64,000 nucleotides of DNA from Massilia pinisoli (GTDB lineage Bacteria > Pseudomonadota > Gammaproteobacteria > Burkholderiales > Burkholderiaceae_D). A program made the translations under genes and the position numbers. Numbering within the stretch: the stretch's first letter is position 1; every line of letters begins with the position of its first letter. A model generated the notes under the pieces. That model was given only the letters and a program-made list of their open reading frames with translations, was not told the origin of the DNA and did not search any database. The stretch lies in assembly GCF_024753285.1 (NCBI RefSeq), contig NZ_JANUGW010000011.1:1-64000 (forward strand). Reading direction: 5' to 3'. Below, one piece after another: positions 1 to 8,475 of the stretch.

Positions 1-119
1 CACCCCGTGCCCACGCGAACGCCAGCAAACCGCAGACGTCACGCGTGGGCACGTTTCATTTGAGGCCCCCGGCCTCAACTGCCCACCCTACGATAGTGCG
101 TACCGACCGGATGAAAAGG

Positions 120-1370
120 TCAATCGAGCAGATCGAACAGGGCGCGTGCAACGACCTTCGTCGCGCGGCGCAGGTCTTCCAGGTCGATGTGCTCGTCCGC
201 GCGCTTGGCGTTGCTTTCGCCGACCGTGCGCGGGCCACAGCCGTACAGCACGGCCGGGACACCAGCTTCGCCGAACAGGCGCGCGTCCGTGTACAGCGGC
301 GTGCCGGCCGCGCCGATCTCTTCACCGAACACGCTGGTCGCGTGACGAGACAGCGCATCGACCAGCGGCCGGTTGCCGTCCAGCGGTTGCAGCGCGTTCG
401 CCAGCAGCATGCGCTTGATCTCGACGGTGATGCCTGGCTGGCCGGCGGCGGCGTCCTGGATCACCTTGCGGATCGTCGCCTCCACTTCCGCCGGATTCTC
501 TTCCGGGATCATGCGGCGGTCGAGCTTCAGCACGACCTTGCCCGGCACGACGTTCGTGTTCGTGCCACCTTCGATCAGACCGACGTTCAGGTACGGGTGG
601 TTGATGCCCTTCACCTGGCTCTTGACCTGCTTGTACTGCGTGTTCTGGTCGTACAGCGCGACGAGGATGCGGGTCGCGGCCTGCAGCGCGTCGACACCGG
701 TCTCCGGCACGGCCGCGTGGCCCATCTTGCCGTTGACCGTCACTTCCATCTGCAGGCAGCCGTTGTGCGCCGTGATGACCTGGTAGCTGAAGCCCGCCGC
801 GATCAAGAGGTCCGGCTTGACGAGGCCTTGCTGCAGCAGCCAGCCCGGACCGAGCTCGCCGCCGAATTCCTCGTCGTACGTGAAGTACAGTTCGACGCCG
901 CCCTTCAGCGGGGCGCCCAGCGCTTCCAGCGCGCGCGTGGCGAACGTGAACGTGGCGAAGTCGCATTTGCTGACGGCGGCCGCGCGGCCGAACAACTTGC
1001 CGTCTTCGACCTCGCCGCCGTACGGATCGTGCGTCCAGCCTTCGCCCGGGGGCACGACGTCGCCGTGGGCGTTCAGTGCCACGGTGCGGCCCGGGCCGTA
1101 CTTGCGGCGCACGACGAGGTTCGTGATCGTCTCCAGACCTGCAGCGTGCACGGTCGGCGCGGGCACCGCGTGCTTCTCGGCTTCGAAGCCGAATGCCTGC
1201 AGCAGGTCGGCGGCGCGCTCCGCGTGCGGCGCGTTGTTGCCCGGCGGGGTGTCGGTCGGCACGCGCACGAGCTCCTGCAGGAAGCGCACTTCCTCGTCGA
1301 AATGGGTGTCGATCCAGGCGTCGAGCGCCTCGTAAGGAGCGGCGGTATTGTTGTGAGAGGTCGTGGTCAT
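120..1370 (-). CDS. M20 family (ArgE/DapE-like) amidohydrolase homologue
   Basis: A 416-residue M20-fold protein. The first zinc-ligand motif (AHGDVVPPG) and the general-base pair in TYDEEFGG are intact. Where the family reads GRGxxDMKG with the metal-bridging Asp, this protein reads GRAAAVSKC, and the C-terminal AHxxDE motif reads AKRADE. Two or three of the usual five metal ligands are therefore missing. The start at 1370 is chosen because it lies 1 bp past the stop of the UraD-AllC gene; a longer reading would overlap that gene. It is the last gene of the leftward urate operon, so it may act on a ureido or acyl-amino product of purine breakdown, but the substrate is unknown. Peptidase or deacetylase activity is only a family-level guess. 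Confidence 0.8.
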   Translation of the reverse strand: MTTTSHNNTAAPYEALDAWIDTHFDEEVRFLQELVRVPTDTPPGNNAPHAERAADLLQAFGFEAEKHAVPAPTVHAAGLETITNLVVRRKYGPGRTVALNAHGDVVPPGEGWTHDPYGGEVEDGKLFGRAAAVSKCDFATFTFATRALEALGAPLKGGVELYFTYDEEFGGELGPGWLLQQGLVKPDLLIAAGFSYQVITAHNGCLQMEVTVNGKMGHAAVPETGVDALQAATRILVALYDQNTQYKQVKSQVKGINHPYLNVGLIEGGTNTNVVPGKVVLKLDRRMIPEENPAEVEATIRKVIQDAAAGQPGITVEIKRMLLANALQPLDGNRPLVDALSRHATSVFGEEIGAAGTPLYTDARLFGEAGVPAVLYGCGPRTVGESNAKRADEHIDLEDLRRATKVVARALFDLLD

Positions 1371-1371
1371 G

Positions 1372-3144
1372 TCAGGATTCCGTGGCGAGTTGGTCGAGAA
1401 GAGTCTGGAAAGCGCGGACGCACAGGTCGGCGTCATCATTGGTGATGGATTCGAGCGGGTTGTGGCTGATGCCCGCGTTCAGCCCGCGCAGGAACAGCAT
1501 CGCCTGCGGCAGGATGTCGTGGATCTTCATGGCGTCGTGGCCGGCGCCGCTGGGCATGCGGAACACCGGAAGACCCAGCGTTTCCACGGCGCGTTCCCAG
1601 CGCTGGCGCCATTCGGTCGCGCAGGGTGCGGCGGCGGCGCGCATCGTCTCTTCGAGCGAGAACTGAAGGCCGCGGCGCGCGCAGATCGCCGCGAGCTCGG
1701 CCTGGATGTCGGCGGCCGCCGCGTCGCGCACTTCGTTCGCCGTGGCACGGACGTCCAGCGAAAAGCGGCAGCGGCCCGGCACGACGTTGATGGAACCGTT
1801 CGGCACCTCCAGCATGCCGACGGTGGCGACGAGGTCGGGCACGGCGCCGCCGCGCCGTTCCGCGAACAGCACGAGTTCCGCGGCCGCTGCCGCGGCGTCG
1901 CGGCGCATCGTCATCGGCGTCGTACCTGCGTGGCTCGCGACGCCGACGATCTCGCCGACGAAACGCACGCTGCCGTTGATCGACGTGACGACACCCAGCG
2001 GCAGGTCGAGGTCGTTCAGCACGGGGCCCTGCTCGATGTGCGTCTCGACGAAGCCGAGGTATTTCGATGGGTCGCGCTTCAGCGCCGCGATGTCGTCCAC
2101 GTTCAGGCCGGCGTTCGCCATCGCGGCGCGCATCGTGATGCCGTCCGCGTCCTTCTGGTCGAGCCAGGTCGTGTCGAATCCGCCGCACAGGGCGCCCGAT
2201 CCGAGGAACACCGCTTTGTAGCGCTGGCCTTCCTCTTCCGCGAAGCCGACGACTTCGATGCCGTAGGCGAGGCGCTTGCCCTGGCGGTGCAGTTCGCGCA
2301 CGCAGGCCATCGGCACGAGGATGCCCAGGCGGCCGTCGTACTTGCCGCCGTTGCGCACGGTGTCGTAGTGTGAGCCGGTCAGCAGGCGTTTCGCGGAAGG
2401 GTCGGCGCCGTGATAGATGCCGACCACGTTGCCGACGGCGTCGATGGTGACGTCGTCGAAGCCGCAGTCCTCGCGCATCCATCGTGCGAGCCGCGCGGCC
2501 GCCGCGCGGTGCGCGTCCGTCAGGTACGTGACGCACAGTTCGCCGCGCTCGGCGTACGCCCCTTCGCTGTGGACAGCCAGCTGCTCGTGCCAATCCCACA
2601 CGAGGTTGCCGAGCACGGGCTCCTGGCCGAACTTGTCGTCCAGGCGGATCTCGGCGATGCGGTGGATGTTGCGCAGGGCTTCCGCGAATTCGAAGTCCGG
2701 GCCGTTCGCGAGGCGGCGCGCGAACGTGGCGATGATCTCCGCCTTCGGCAGGCCCAGGCCGCGCGGGCCGCGCACGGCGAGGATGAACGGGAAGCCGAAC
2801 GTCGCGTTGTAGTCGGCGTTCAGCTTCTGGATGGTCGCGAATTCGTCCGGGGTGCAATTCGTCAGGCCGGCCTTGTTCTGTTCATTCGTCGATTCCGCCG
2901 TCAGCGATTTCGCGACCATCGCCTTGCCCGCGAGCTCCGGGTGGGCAAGGATCAGGCCCAGTTGTTCGTCGCGCGATGCGGCGCGCACGGCTTCCACGAG
3001 GCCGCGTTTCAGTTGCGCCAAGGTGGCGAACGGGCGCTTGGCCCACGCACGGGTTGCGATCCACGGCGAGTGTTCGTACACGCCGTCCAGAAGGGCGGTG
3101 AAGCCCGCCTCGTCGGCGGCGTTGAGTGTCTCCAAAGTCAGCAT
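1372..3144 (-). CDS. OHCU decarboxylase / allantoate amidohydrolase fusion
   Basis: A 590-residue fusion of two purine enzymes. Residues about 1-165 are 2-oxo-4-hydroxy-4-carboxy-5-ureidoimidazoline (OHCU) decarboxylase, with the diagnostic HPELAGK at 68-74 and NADYNATFGFPF further on. Residues about 175-590 are a Zn/Mn-dependent allantoate amidohydrolase of the AllC/hydantoinase-carbamoylase family, with GSHYDTV, EEEGQR, ETHIEQGP, HAGTTPM and GISHNPLE. The two activities are not consecutive: decarboxylation gives S-allantoin, PuuE (next gene upstream) opens it to allantoate, and the C-terminal half hydrolyses allantoate to ureidoglycine, CO2 and ammonia. No frameshift separates the halves. 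The gene sits in a leftward operon, 1 bp before the M20 gene and 7 bp after puuE. Confidence 0.92.
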   Translation of the reverse strand: MLTLETLNAADEAGFTALLDGVYEHSPWIATRAWAKRPFATLAQLKRGLVEAVRAASRDEQLGLILAHPELAGKAMVAKSLTAESTNEQNKAGLTNCTPDEFATIQKLNADYNATFGFPFILAVRGPRGLGLPKAEIIATFARRLANGPDFEFAEALRNIHRIAEIRLDDKFGQEPVLGNLVWDWHEQLAVHSEGAYAERGELCVTYLTDAHRAAAARLARWMREDCGFDDVTIDAVGNVVGIYHGADPSAKRLLTGSHYDTVRNGGKYDGRLGILVPMACVRELHRQGKRLAYGIEVVGFAEEEGQRYKAVFLGSGALCGGFDTTWLDQKDADGITMRAAMANAGLNVDDIAALKRDPSKYLGFVETHIEQGPVLNDLDLPLGVVTSINGSVRFVGEIVGVASHAGTTPMTMRRDAAAAAAELVLFAERRGGAVPDLVATVGMLEVPNGSINVVPGRCRFSLDVRATANEVRDAAAADIQAELAAICARRGLQFSLEETMRAAAAPCATEWRQRWERAVETLGLPVFRMPSGAGHDAMKIHDILPQAMLFLRGLNAGISHNPLESITNDDADLCVRAFQTLLDQLATES

Positions 3145-3151
3145 GTCTTGT

Positions 3152-4096
3152 TTACTCCCACGCGAATGCGGTGTCGGGGTTGTAGGGATGCACGGTCTTC
3201 CAGTGCCGCGCGATGTCGACGCGGCGCGCGACCCACACGCGGTCGTGCTGTTCGATATAGTCCAGGAAGCGCTGCAGTGCGCGGAAGCGCCCCGGGCGGC
3301 CCAGCAGGCGGCAGTGCATGCCGATGCTCATGATCGATGGACGGTCGCCGCCTTCCTGGTAGTGCACGTCGAACGCGTCGCGCAGGTACGCGAGGAACGG
3401 GTCGCCGTGCGAGAAGCCCTGCGGCAGGGCGAACCGCATGTCGTTCGCGTCCAGGGTGTACGGCACGACCAGTTGCGGCGCCTGCGTGCCGTCCGTCTTG
3501 CGCACCTTGAGCCAGAACGGCAGGTCGTCGCCGTAGTAGTCGCTGTCGTATTCGAAGCCGCCGTAGTCGGCCACGAGACGGCGCGTGTTCGGGCTGTCGC
3601 GGCCCGTGTACCAGCCCAGCGCCCGTTCGCCCGTCATGCGTTCGATCGCTTCCATGCCGCGCGCCATGTCGGCGCGCTCGGTCGCCTCGTCGACGTTCTG
3701 GTAGCTGATCCACCGGTGGCCGTGACAGGCGATCTCGTGGCCCAGTTCCTTGAATGCCGCCGTCACGTCGGGCGAGCGTTCCAGCGCCATGCCGACGCCG
3801 AAGATCGTCAGCGGCAGGCCACGCTTCTCGAATTCGCGCAGGATGCGCCACACGCCCACGCGCGAGCCGTATTCGTAGATGCTTTCCATCGATAGGTGGC
3901 GCGTCGGGAAAGCGGGTGGGCTGAACATCTCGGACAGGAATTGCTCGCTGCCGGCGTCGCCGTGCAGCACGCTGTTCTCGCCGCCTTCTTCATAGTTCAG
4001 GACGAACTGCACGGCGACGCGGGCGCGGCCCGGCCAGTCGGCGTACGGTTGCTCCCGGCCATAGCCGGCGAGATCGCGTGGATAGTGCTGGGTCAT
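3152..4096 (-). CDS. puuE: allantoinase PuuE (polysaccharide-deacetylase fold)
   Basis: A 314-residue cofactor-light allantoinase, the usual length for PuuE, which hydrolyses S-allantoin to allantoate. The NodB-like fold is recognisable from NYEEGGENS, HEIACHGHRW at residues 120-129 and GWYTGRDSPN. The start at 4096 gives the standard MTQHYPRDLAGYG N-terminus; the longer open frame upstream lies inside the GntR gene and is not used. It lies 17 bp after the GntR gene and 7 bp before the fused decarboxylase/allantoate hydrolase, so the three are probably co-transcribed. Confidence 0.95.
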   Translation of the reverse strand: MTQHYPRDLAGYGREQPYADWPGRARVAVQFVLNYEEGGENSVLHGDAGSEQFLSEMFSPPAFPTRHLSMESIYEYGSRVGVWRILREFEKRGLPLTIFGVGMALERSPDVTAAFKELGHEIACHGHRWISYQNVDEATERADMARGMEAIERMTGERALGWYTGRDSPNTRRLVADYGGFEYDSDYYGDDLPFWLKVRKTDGTQAPQLVVPYTLDANDMRFALPQGFSHGDPFLAYLRDAFDVHYQEGGDRPSIMSIGMHCRLLGRPGRFRALQRFLDYIEQHDRVWVARRVDIARHWKTVHPYNPDTAFAWE

Positions 4097-4113
4097 GATG
4101 GCTTTGTCTTTGT

Positions 4114-4854
4114 TCACGGGTGGAGGATGTCGGCCAGGTCGACGCGCTGCGGATCGAGGTGCAGGTTGTGCTGCACGTTGGCCAGGTGTTTCGAGACGAG
4201 GCGCACGGCTGTCTTGACGTCGCGCTTTTCGAAGGCGTCGACGATGGCCACGTGCTCGTCCAGCGATTCTTCGGCCGACTGCGACGACTGGCGCATCAGC
4301 GCGATCAGCGAGGAGCGCGTCAGGAGCTCCGACAGCATCTGCACGAGTACCTGATTGCCGAGCATCTGCGCCAGCACGAGGTGGAAGTCGCCCAGCAAAC
4401 GGGTGCGCCCCGGCACTTCGGCGTTGTTGACGGCGGCGCGTTCCAGCTCGAGGTGGTCGCGTAACTGCCTGACTTGCGCGTCGGTGATCGTCGCGCACAA
4501 CTGTTTCGTCACGGCCGTCTCCAGGATCGCCCGCACTTCGAACACGTCGTTCGCTTCCTCGGCCGTGGGCGTGGCGACGAACGCGCCTCGCGCCGGTTCC
4601 AGCACGACGAGGCGGTCGCGCGACAGCTGGTTGAACGCCTGCCGTACGACGGTGCGCGACACCTTGAAGATGTCGCCGATCTTCTGCTCGGACAGTTTCG
4701 TGCCTGGCATCAGGCGGCGTTCCGCGATCGCGGTCGTGATGGCGTCGACGATGCGCTGCGTGGCGCTGCCGGCCGGCGCGGCGCCGGGCGTATCATGGTT
4801 CTTGGCAGCGCTGGTCAGCGGGACGATCTGCAGGGGAGTACGGGCTCGGCTCAT
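4114..4854 (-). CDS. GntR/FadR-type repressor of the urate genes
   Basis: A 246-residue transcription factor. An N-terminal winged helix-turn-helix (about residues 20-85, with LSEQKIGDIFKVSRTVVRQAF) is followed by an all-helical FCD ligand domain (about 95-225). The start at 4854 (MSRARTP) is preferred over a longer frame that would run through the operator region. It is the first gene of the leftward operon and diverges from hiuH, so by position it probably controls both arms and its own expression. A perfect GTATAC-centred palindrome in the 108-bp divergent spacer is the likely binding site. The effector is presumably a urate or allantoin pathway intermediate (inference). Confidence 0.85.
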   Translation of the reverse strand: MSRARTPLQIVPLTSAAKNHDTPGAAPAGSATQRIVDAITTAIAERRLMPGTKLSEQKIGDIFKVSRTVVRQAFNQLSRDRLVVLEPARGAFVATPTAEEANDVFEVRAILETAVTKQLCATITDAQVRQLRDHLELERAAVNNAEVPGRTRLLGDFHLVLAQMLGNQVLVQMLSELLTRSSLIALMRQSSQSAEESLDEHVAIVDAFEKRDVKTAVRLVSKHLANVQHNLHLDPQRVDLADILHP

Positions 4855-4892
4855 GGGGCGTTCACACAATAAGTGATTGACATCGTGCTTGG

Positions 4893-4936
4893 AGTGTATA
4901 CACTTTTCCAAAAAAAGAAAACACAAAGTGTATGCA
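4893..4936. promoter_or_regulatory. candidate GntR operator in the puuE/hiuH divergent promoter
   Basis: AGTGTATACACT at 4893-4904 is a perfect 12-bp palindrome, and AGTGTATGCA at 4927-4936 is a degenerate copy. Both lie in the A/T-rich spacer between the divergent GntR and hiuH starts. GntR-family repressors usually bind such short dyads, and the regulator is encoded next door. Confidence 0.6.
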
Positions 4937-4962
4937 ATTTCTCAACCGTGAAAGGAAAACAG

Positions 4963-5322
4963 ATGGGACACCTCAGCACCCACGTGCTCGATACGATGAA
5001 CGGCTGCCCGGCGGCCGGCATGCGCGTGACGCTCGAAGCGCTCGACGGCAACGGCGGCGCGCGCACGATCAAGACGCTCACCTTGAATAGCGACGGCCGC
5101 AACGACGGCGGCCCGCTGCTGAATGCGGAAACGATGGCCTCCGGCCGCTATCGTTTGACGTTCGCCGTGGCCGCCTACTTCCGCGAGAAGGGCGTCACCT
5201 TGCCGGAGCCCGCGTTCCTCGACGACGTGCCGCTCGAGTTCGGTATTGCCGATGCGAACGGCCACTACCACGTGCCGCTGCTCGTCAGCCCGTGGGCATA
5301 TTCGACCTACCGTGGCTCGTAA
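4963..5322 (+). CDS. uraH: 5-hydroxyisourate hydrolase (transthyretin-like)
   Basis: A 119-residue transthyretin-like hydrolase that converts 5-hydroxyisourate, the urate oxidase product, to OHCU. The N-terminal GHLSTHVLDT (active-site His) and the C-terminal tetrapeptide YRGS, which separates HIU hydrolases from transthyretins, are both present, and the length is normal. The start at 4963 has an AAAGGA ribosome site just upstream. The longer frame from 4873 would cross the operator and is rejected. It is the first gene of the rightward arm, 205 bp before puuD. Confidence 0.96.
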   Translation: MGHLSTHVLDTMNGCPAAGMRVTLEALDGNGGARTIKTLTLNSDGRNDGGPLLNAETMASGRYRLTFAVAAYFREKGVTLPEPAFLDDVPLEFGIADANGHYHVPLLVSPWAYSTYRGS

Positions 5323-5350
5323 GCACCAGTTCTTGTTCTTGTCATAAAAA

Positions 5351-5380
5351 TCTTTCCCATTTTCGGAAAGATCGTATACA
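5351..5380 (+). promoter_or_regulatory. GTATAC element and small inverted repeat before puuD
   Basis: The 205-bp hiuH-puuD spacer holds CGTATACAG with core GTATAC at 5374-5379, the same core as the palindrome at 4893-4904. Just before it is a 7-bp inverted repeat, TCTTTCC/GGAAAGA (5351-5371). This suggests puuD has its own promoter under the same GntR regulator (inference). Confidence 0.4.
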
Positions 5381-5527
5381 GTTGTAGATGTCGCCGCGGA
5401 GCACATCGGTATCGGGGTCGAACCCGGCGCTGGTGGTTGCGATGATTTGCCCCTCACAGAGCCCGCTGTGGTGATGGGACAGTATGGAGTGCCGTTCGCG
5501 CCATGCTTCCTTTGTCTTAGAGGCTCT

Positions 5528-6790
5528 ATGGAATCCTATCTGCTCGACTGGGCCAACCTGCTGTTGCGCTGGACCCACGTCATCACGGCGATCGCCTGGA
5601 TCGGCGCTTCGTTCTACTTCGTCTTCCTCGACAATTCGCTGACCAAGCCCACGTCTCCCGATCTCGTGGAGAAGGGCGTCGACGGCGAACTGTGGGCCGT
5701 CCACGGCGGCGGCTTCTACCACCCGCAAAAATACCTCGTGGCGCCGAAGTCCATGCCCGAAGGCCTGCACTGGTTCTATTGGGAGAGCTACGCCACGTGG
5801 CTGTCTGGCTTCGGCCTGTTCACCGTGCTATACCTGTTCAATGCCGGCACCTTCATGGTCGACAAGCAGGTGCACGACTGGACACCGGGCGCCGCCGTCG
5901 GCACGGCGCTCGGCTTCCTCGTCGCGTTCTGGCTCGTGTACGACACCATCTGCCGCACGTTCGGCCGCAAGAAGAACGGTGACGCCATCGTCGGCGGCAT
6001 CATCTTCGTGTTCGTCGTCTTCGCCGCCTGGCTCGCGTGCCAGCTGTACGCAGGCCGCGCCGCCTTCCTGCTGGTGGGCGCGATGCTCGCGACGTCGATG
6101 AGCGCCAACGTGTTCTTCTGGATCATCCCGGGCCAGCGCAAGGTGGTCGCCCAGCTGAAGGCCGGCCAGCCGGTCGACCCGATCTACGGCTGGCGCGCCA
6201 AGCAGCGCAGCGTCCACAACACCTACTTCACGTTGCCCGTGCTGTTCGCCATGCTGTCGAACCACTACGGCTGGCTGTACTCCGGCGACAATAACTGGGT
6301 CGTGCTGGTCCTCATGATGCTGACGGGCGCCCTGATCCGCCAGAGCTTCGTCGCGCGCCACAAGGCCATGGTGCATGGCAAGCGAGTGCCGTGGGAATAT
6401 GCGGGGTTCGGCGTCGCCGCCCTGATGGGTCTCATCGTGTACCTCGTCCCGAAACCCGAGATCGAGGCGCCGGCGATCGCGTCCGCCGCCCCCGCCCCCG
6501 CCAGCGCGCCCGCCAACAGTGCGGCCGCGGCCGGCGCCACCGCGCAGAACGTCAGCTTCGACCAGGTGAAAGGCGTCGTGGCCCAGCGCTGCTCGATGTG
6601 CCACTCGGCCGCGATGGCGAGCAAGGGCATCTCGTTCGATTCGCCCGAGTCGATCAAGCGCCACGCCCAGCAGATGTACCAGCAGGCCGTCGTGCTCAAG
6701 CTGATGCCGCTGAATAACGCCACGCAGATCACGCCCGACGAGCGCAACCTCATCAAGCGCTGGTACGAAGAGGGCGCCCCGACCAACTGA
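5528..6790 (+). CDS. puuD: membrane-bound urate oxidase with cytochrome c tail (PuuD)
   Basis: A 420-residue inner-membrane protein. The first ~315 residues hold about eight hydrophobic segments (HVITAIAWIGASFYFVFL and others) typical of PuuD urate hydroxylases. A Pro/Ala-rich linker leads to a C-terminal cytochrome c domain with the heme motif CSMCH at 355-359 and a probable axial Met in KLMPLNN. Urate is oxidised to 5-hydroxyisourate with electrons passed to the respiratory chain, unlike peroxide-forming soluble uricase. The start at 5528 gives the conserved MESYLLDWANLLLRW; the frame open from 5447 adds an unlikely leader. It fits between HIU hydrolase and the purine permease. Confidence 0.93.
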   Translation: MESYLLDWANLLLRWTHVITAIAWIGASFYFVFLDNSLTKPTSPDLVEKGVDGELWAVHGGGFYHPQKYLVAPKSMPEGLHWFYWESYATWLSGFGLFTVLYLFNAGTFMVDKQVHDWTPGAAVGTALGFLVAFWLVYDTICRTFGRKKNGDAIVGGIIFVFVVFAAWLACQLYAGRAAFLLVGAMLATSMSANVFFWIIPGQRKVVAQLKAGQPVDPIYGWRAKQRSVHNTYFTLPVLFAMLSNHYGWLYSGDNNWVVLVLMMLTGALIRQSFVARHKAMVHGKRVPWEYAGFGVAALMGLIVYLVPKPEIEAPAIASAAPAPASAPANSAAAAGATAQNVSFDQVKGVVAQRCSMCHSAAMASKGISFDSPESIKRHAQQMYQQAVVLKLMPLNNATQITPDERNLIKRWYEEGAPTN

Positions 6791-6945
6791 CCCGTTGTAC
6801 CCTGTCCGGCGGCCCGCACGGTGGCCGTCGGACACGCTCGCGCCCCGGCCCACGCGGCCGGCATGTGGCGGGCGGCATGCTTCTTTTGTTTCGAACGCAG
6901 TACCGCAGTACACGCAGTTCATAAAAACATATCAGGAGACTCAGC

Positions 6946-8475
6946 ATGAACCAGCCGTCCCGCCACCCGGTGGACGAACGGTTGCCCCTCGCACGCCTCG
7001 GCGCGCTCGGGCTGCAACACGTCCTCGTCATGTACGCCGGCGCCATCGCCGTCCCGCTCATCGTGGGACGCGCCCTCAAACTGCCCCCTGAACAGGTCAG
7101 CATGCTGATCTCGGCCGACCTGTTCTGCTGCGGCATCGTGACACTGATCCAATCCCTTGGCCTCACCTCCTGGTTCGGCATCCGCCTGCCCGTGATGATG
7201 GGCGTGACGTTCGCGGCCGTCGGCCCGATGGTCGCCATCGCGAACGCCGTGCCCGGCGTGGACGGAGCACGCGCGATCTTCGGCGCCGGCATCGGCGCGG
7301 GCGCCGTCGCGCTGCTGATCGCACCTTTGATGAGCCGCCTGCTGCGCTATTTTCCGCCCGTCGTCACGGGCACCATCATCCTGATCATCGGCGTGACGTT
7401 GATGCGCGTGGGCGTGGGCTGGGCCATGGGCGGTCCGGACAACACGGCGCAGAGCGTCGACACGGTCAAGCTGGCCGCGATGGTCGACGCGGCGCGCGCC
7501 AGCGCAGCCCAGGCCGCGGCCGCGCTGCCGCCGGGAGCAGCAGCACCGGCACTGAAGCTGGCCGGCCCCGTGCCGATGACGCCGAACCCGAACTACGGCG
7601 CGCTCGATCACCTCGGCATCGCCGCGTTCGTGCTCGTCGTCGTGCTGTGCCTCGTGCGATTCTGTCGCGGCTTCCTCGCGAACATCTCCGTCCTGCTGGG
7701 CATCGTGGCCGGCTGCGTAGTCACGTTCGCGTTCGGTGAAATGAACTTCGACAAGGTCGGCAAGGCCGCATGGTTCCAGCTCGTGACGCCGCTGGCGTTC
7801 GGCGCGCCCACGTTCGACCTCGTCATGATCGTCACGTTCGCCGTCGTCATGATCGTCGTGATGATCGAGTCGGCCGGCATGTTCCTCGCGCTGTCCGAGC
7901 TGACGGGCAAGGACCTCGACCGCAAGCAGCTCGCGGCGGGCTTGCGCACGGACGGCCTGGGCACGCTGCTTGGCGGCCTGTTGAACACCTTCCCGCACAC
8001 GAGTTTTTCGCAGAACGTCGGCCTCGTCGCCGTGACGGGCGTGAAGAGCCGCTGGGTGTGCGTGGCCGGGGGCTGCATCATGATCGTGCTGGGCATGCTG
8101 CCGAAGATGGCGGCGCTCGTGGAGGCGATTCCTCAATTCGTGCTGGGCGGCGCCGGCCTCGTGATGTTCGGTATGGTTGCCGCGGCAGGCATCCGCATCC
8201 TGACGCGTGTGGACTTCCGAAACAACCGCTACAACCTGTATATTGTCGCCCTGTCGATCGGCTTCGGCCTGATCCCGCTGGTGGCGCCGCGCTGGGCGCA
8301 GCAGATGACCCACAGCCTGCATGCGTTGCTGGAGTCGGGCATCCTGCTGACCGCCGTGGCGGCCGTCGCATTGAATCTCTTCTTCAACGGTACCCGCGAC
8401 ATCCCGGTAGAAAGCCATGGGGACGCAGGCGCCACCAGCAACCACCCAACTATCGTCCAAGGGAGCAAAGCATGA
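6946..8475 (+). CDS. NCS2 uracil-xanthine/urate permease
   Basis: A 509-residue nucleobase-ascorbate transporter with about 12-14 membrane spans. Family hallmarks are GLQHVLVMYAGAIAVP near the N-terminus and GLLNTFPHTSFSQNVGL in the substrate-binding region, followed by VAVTGVKSRWV. It probably imports urate or xanthine by proton symport, given the urate operon around it; the exact substrate is not decided by the motifs seen. An extra Ala-rich loop of about 40 residues (DAARASAAQAAAALPPGAAA) lies between two spans. It has a good CAGGAGA ribosome site. Its TGA overlaps the ATG of the next gene (ATGA), so the two are translationally coupled. Confidence 0.9.
   Translation: MNQPSRHPVDERLPLARLGALGLQHVLVMYAGAIAVPLIVGRALKLPPEQVSMLISADLFCCGIVTLIQSLGLTSWFGIRLPVMMGVTFAAVGPMVAIANAVPGVDGARAIFGAGIGAGAVALLIAPLMSRLLRYFPPVVTGTIILIIGVTLMRVGVGWAMGGPDNTAQSVDTVKLAAMVDAARASAAQAAAALPPGAAAPALKLAGPVPMTPNPNYGALDHLGIAAFVLVVVLCLVRFCRGFLANISVLLGIVAGCVVTFAFGEMNFDKVGKAAWFQLVTPLAFGAPTFDLVMIVTFAVVMIVVMIESAGMFLALSELTGKDLDRKQLAAGLRTDGLGTLLGGLLNTFPHTSFSQNVGLVAVTGVKSRWVCVAGGCIMIVLGMLPKMAALVEAIPQFVLGGAGLVMFGMVAAAGIRILTRVDFRNNRYNLYIVALSIGFGLIPLVAPRWAQQMTHSLHALLESGILLTAVAAVALNLFFNGTRDIPVESHGDAGATSNHPTIVQGSKA

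Noticed and set aside
45..1445. Long plus-strand open frame opposite the M20 gene
   Set aside because: It is a shadow of the real minus-strand gene: high Arg/Ala content, no family motif, no ribosome site.
5351..5371. Riboswitch or terminator in the hiuH-puuD gap
   Set aside because: Only a 7-bp inverted repeat with a 7-nt loop and no T-run or conserved core; too little for either.
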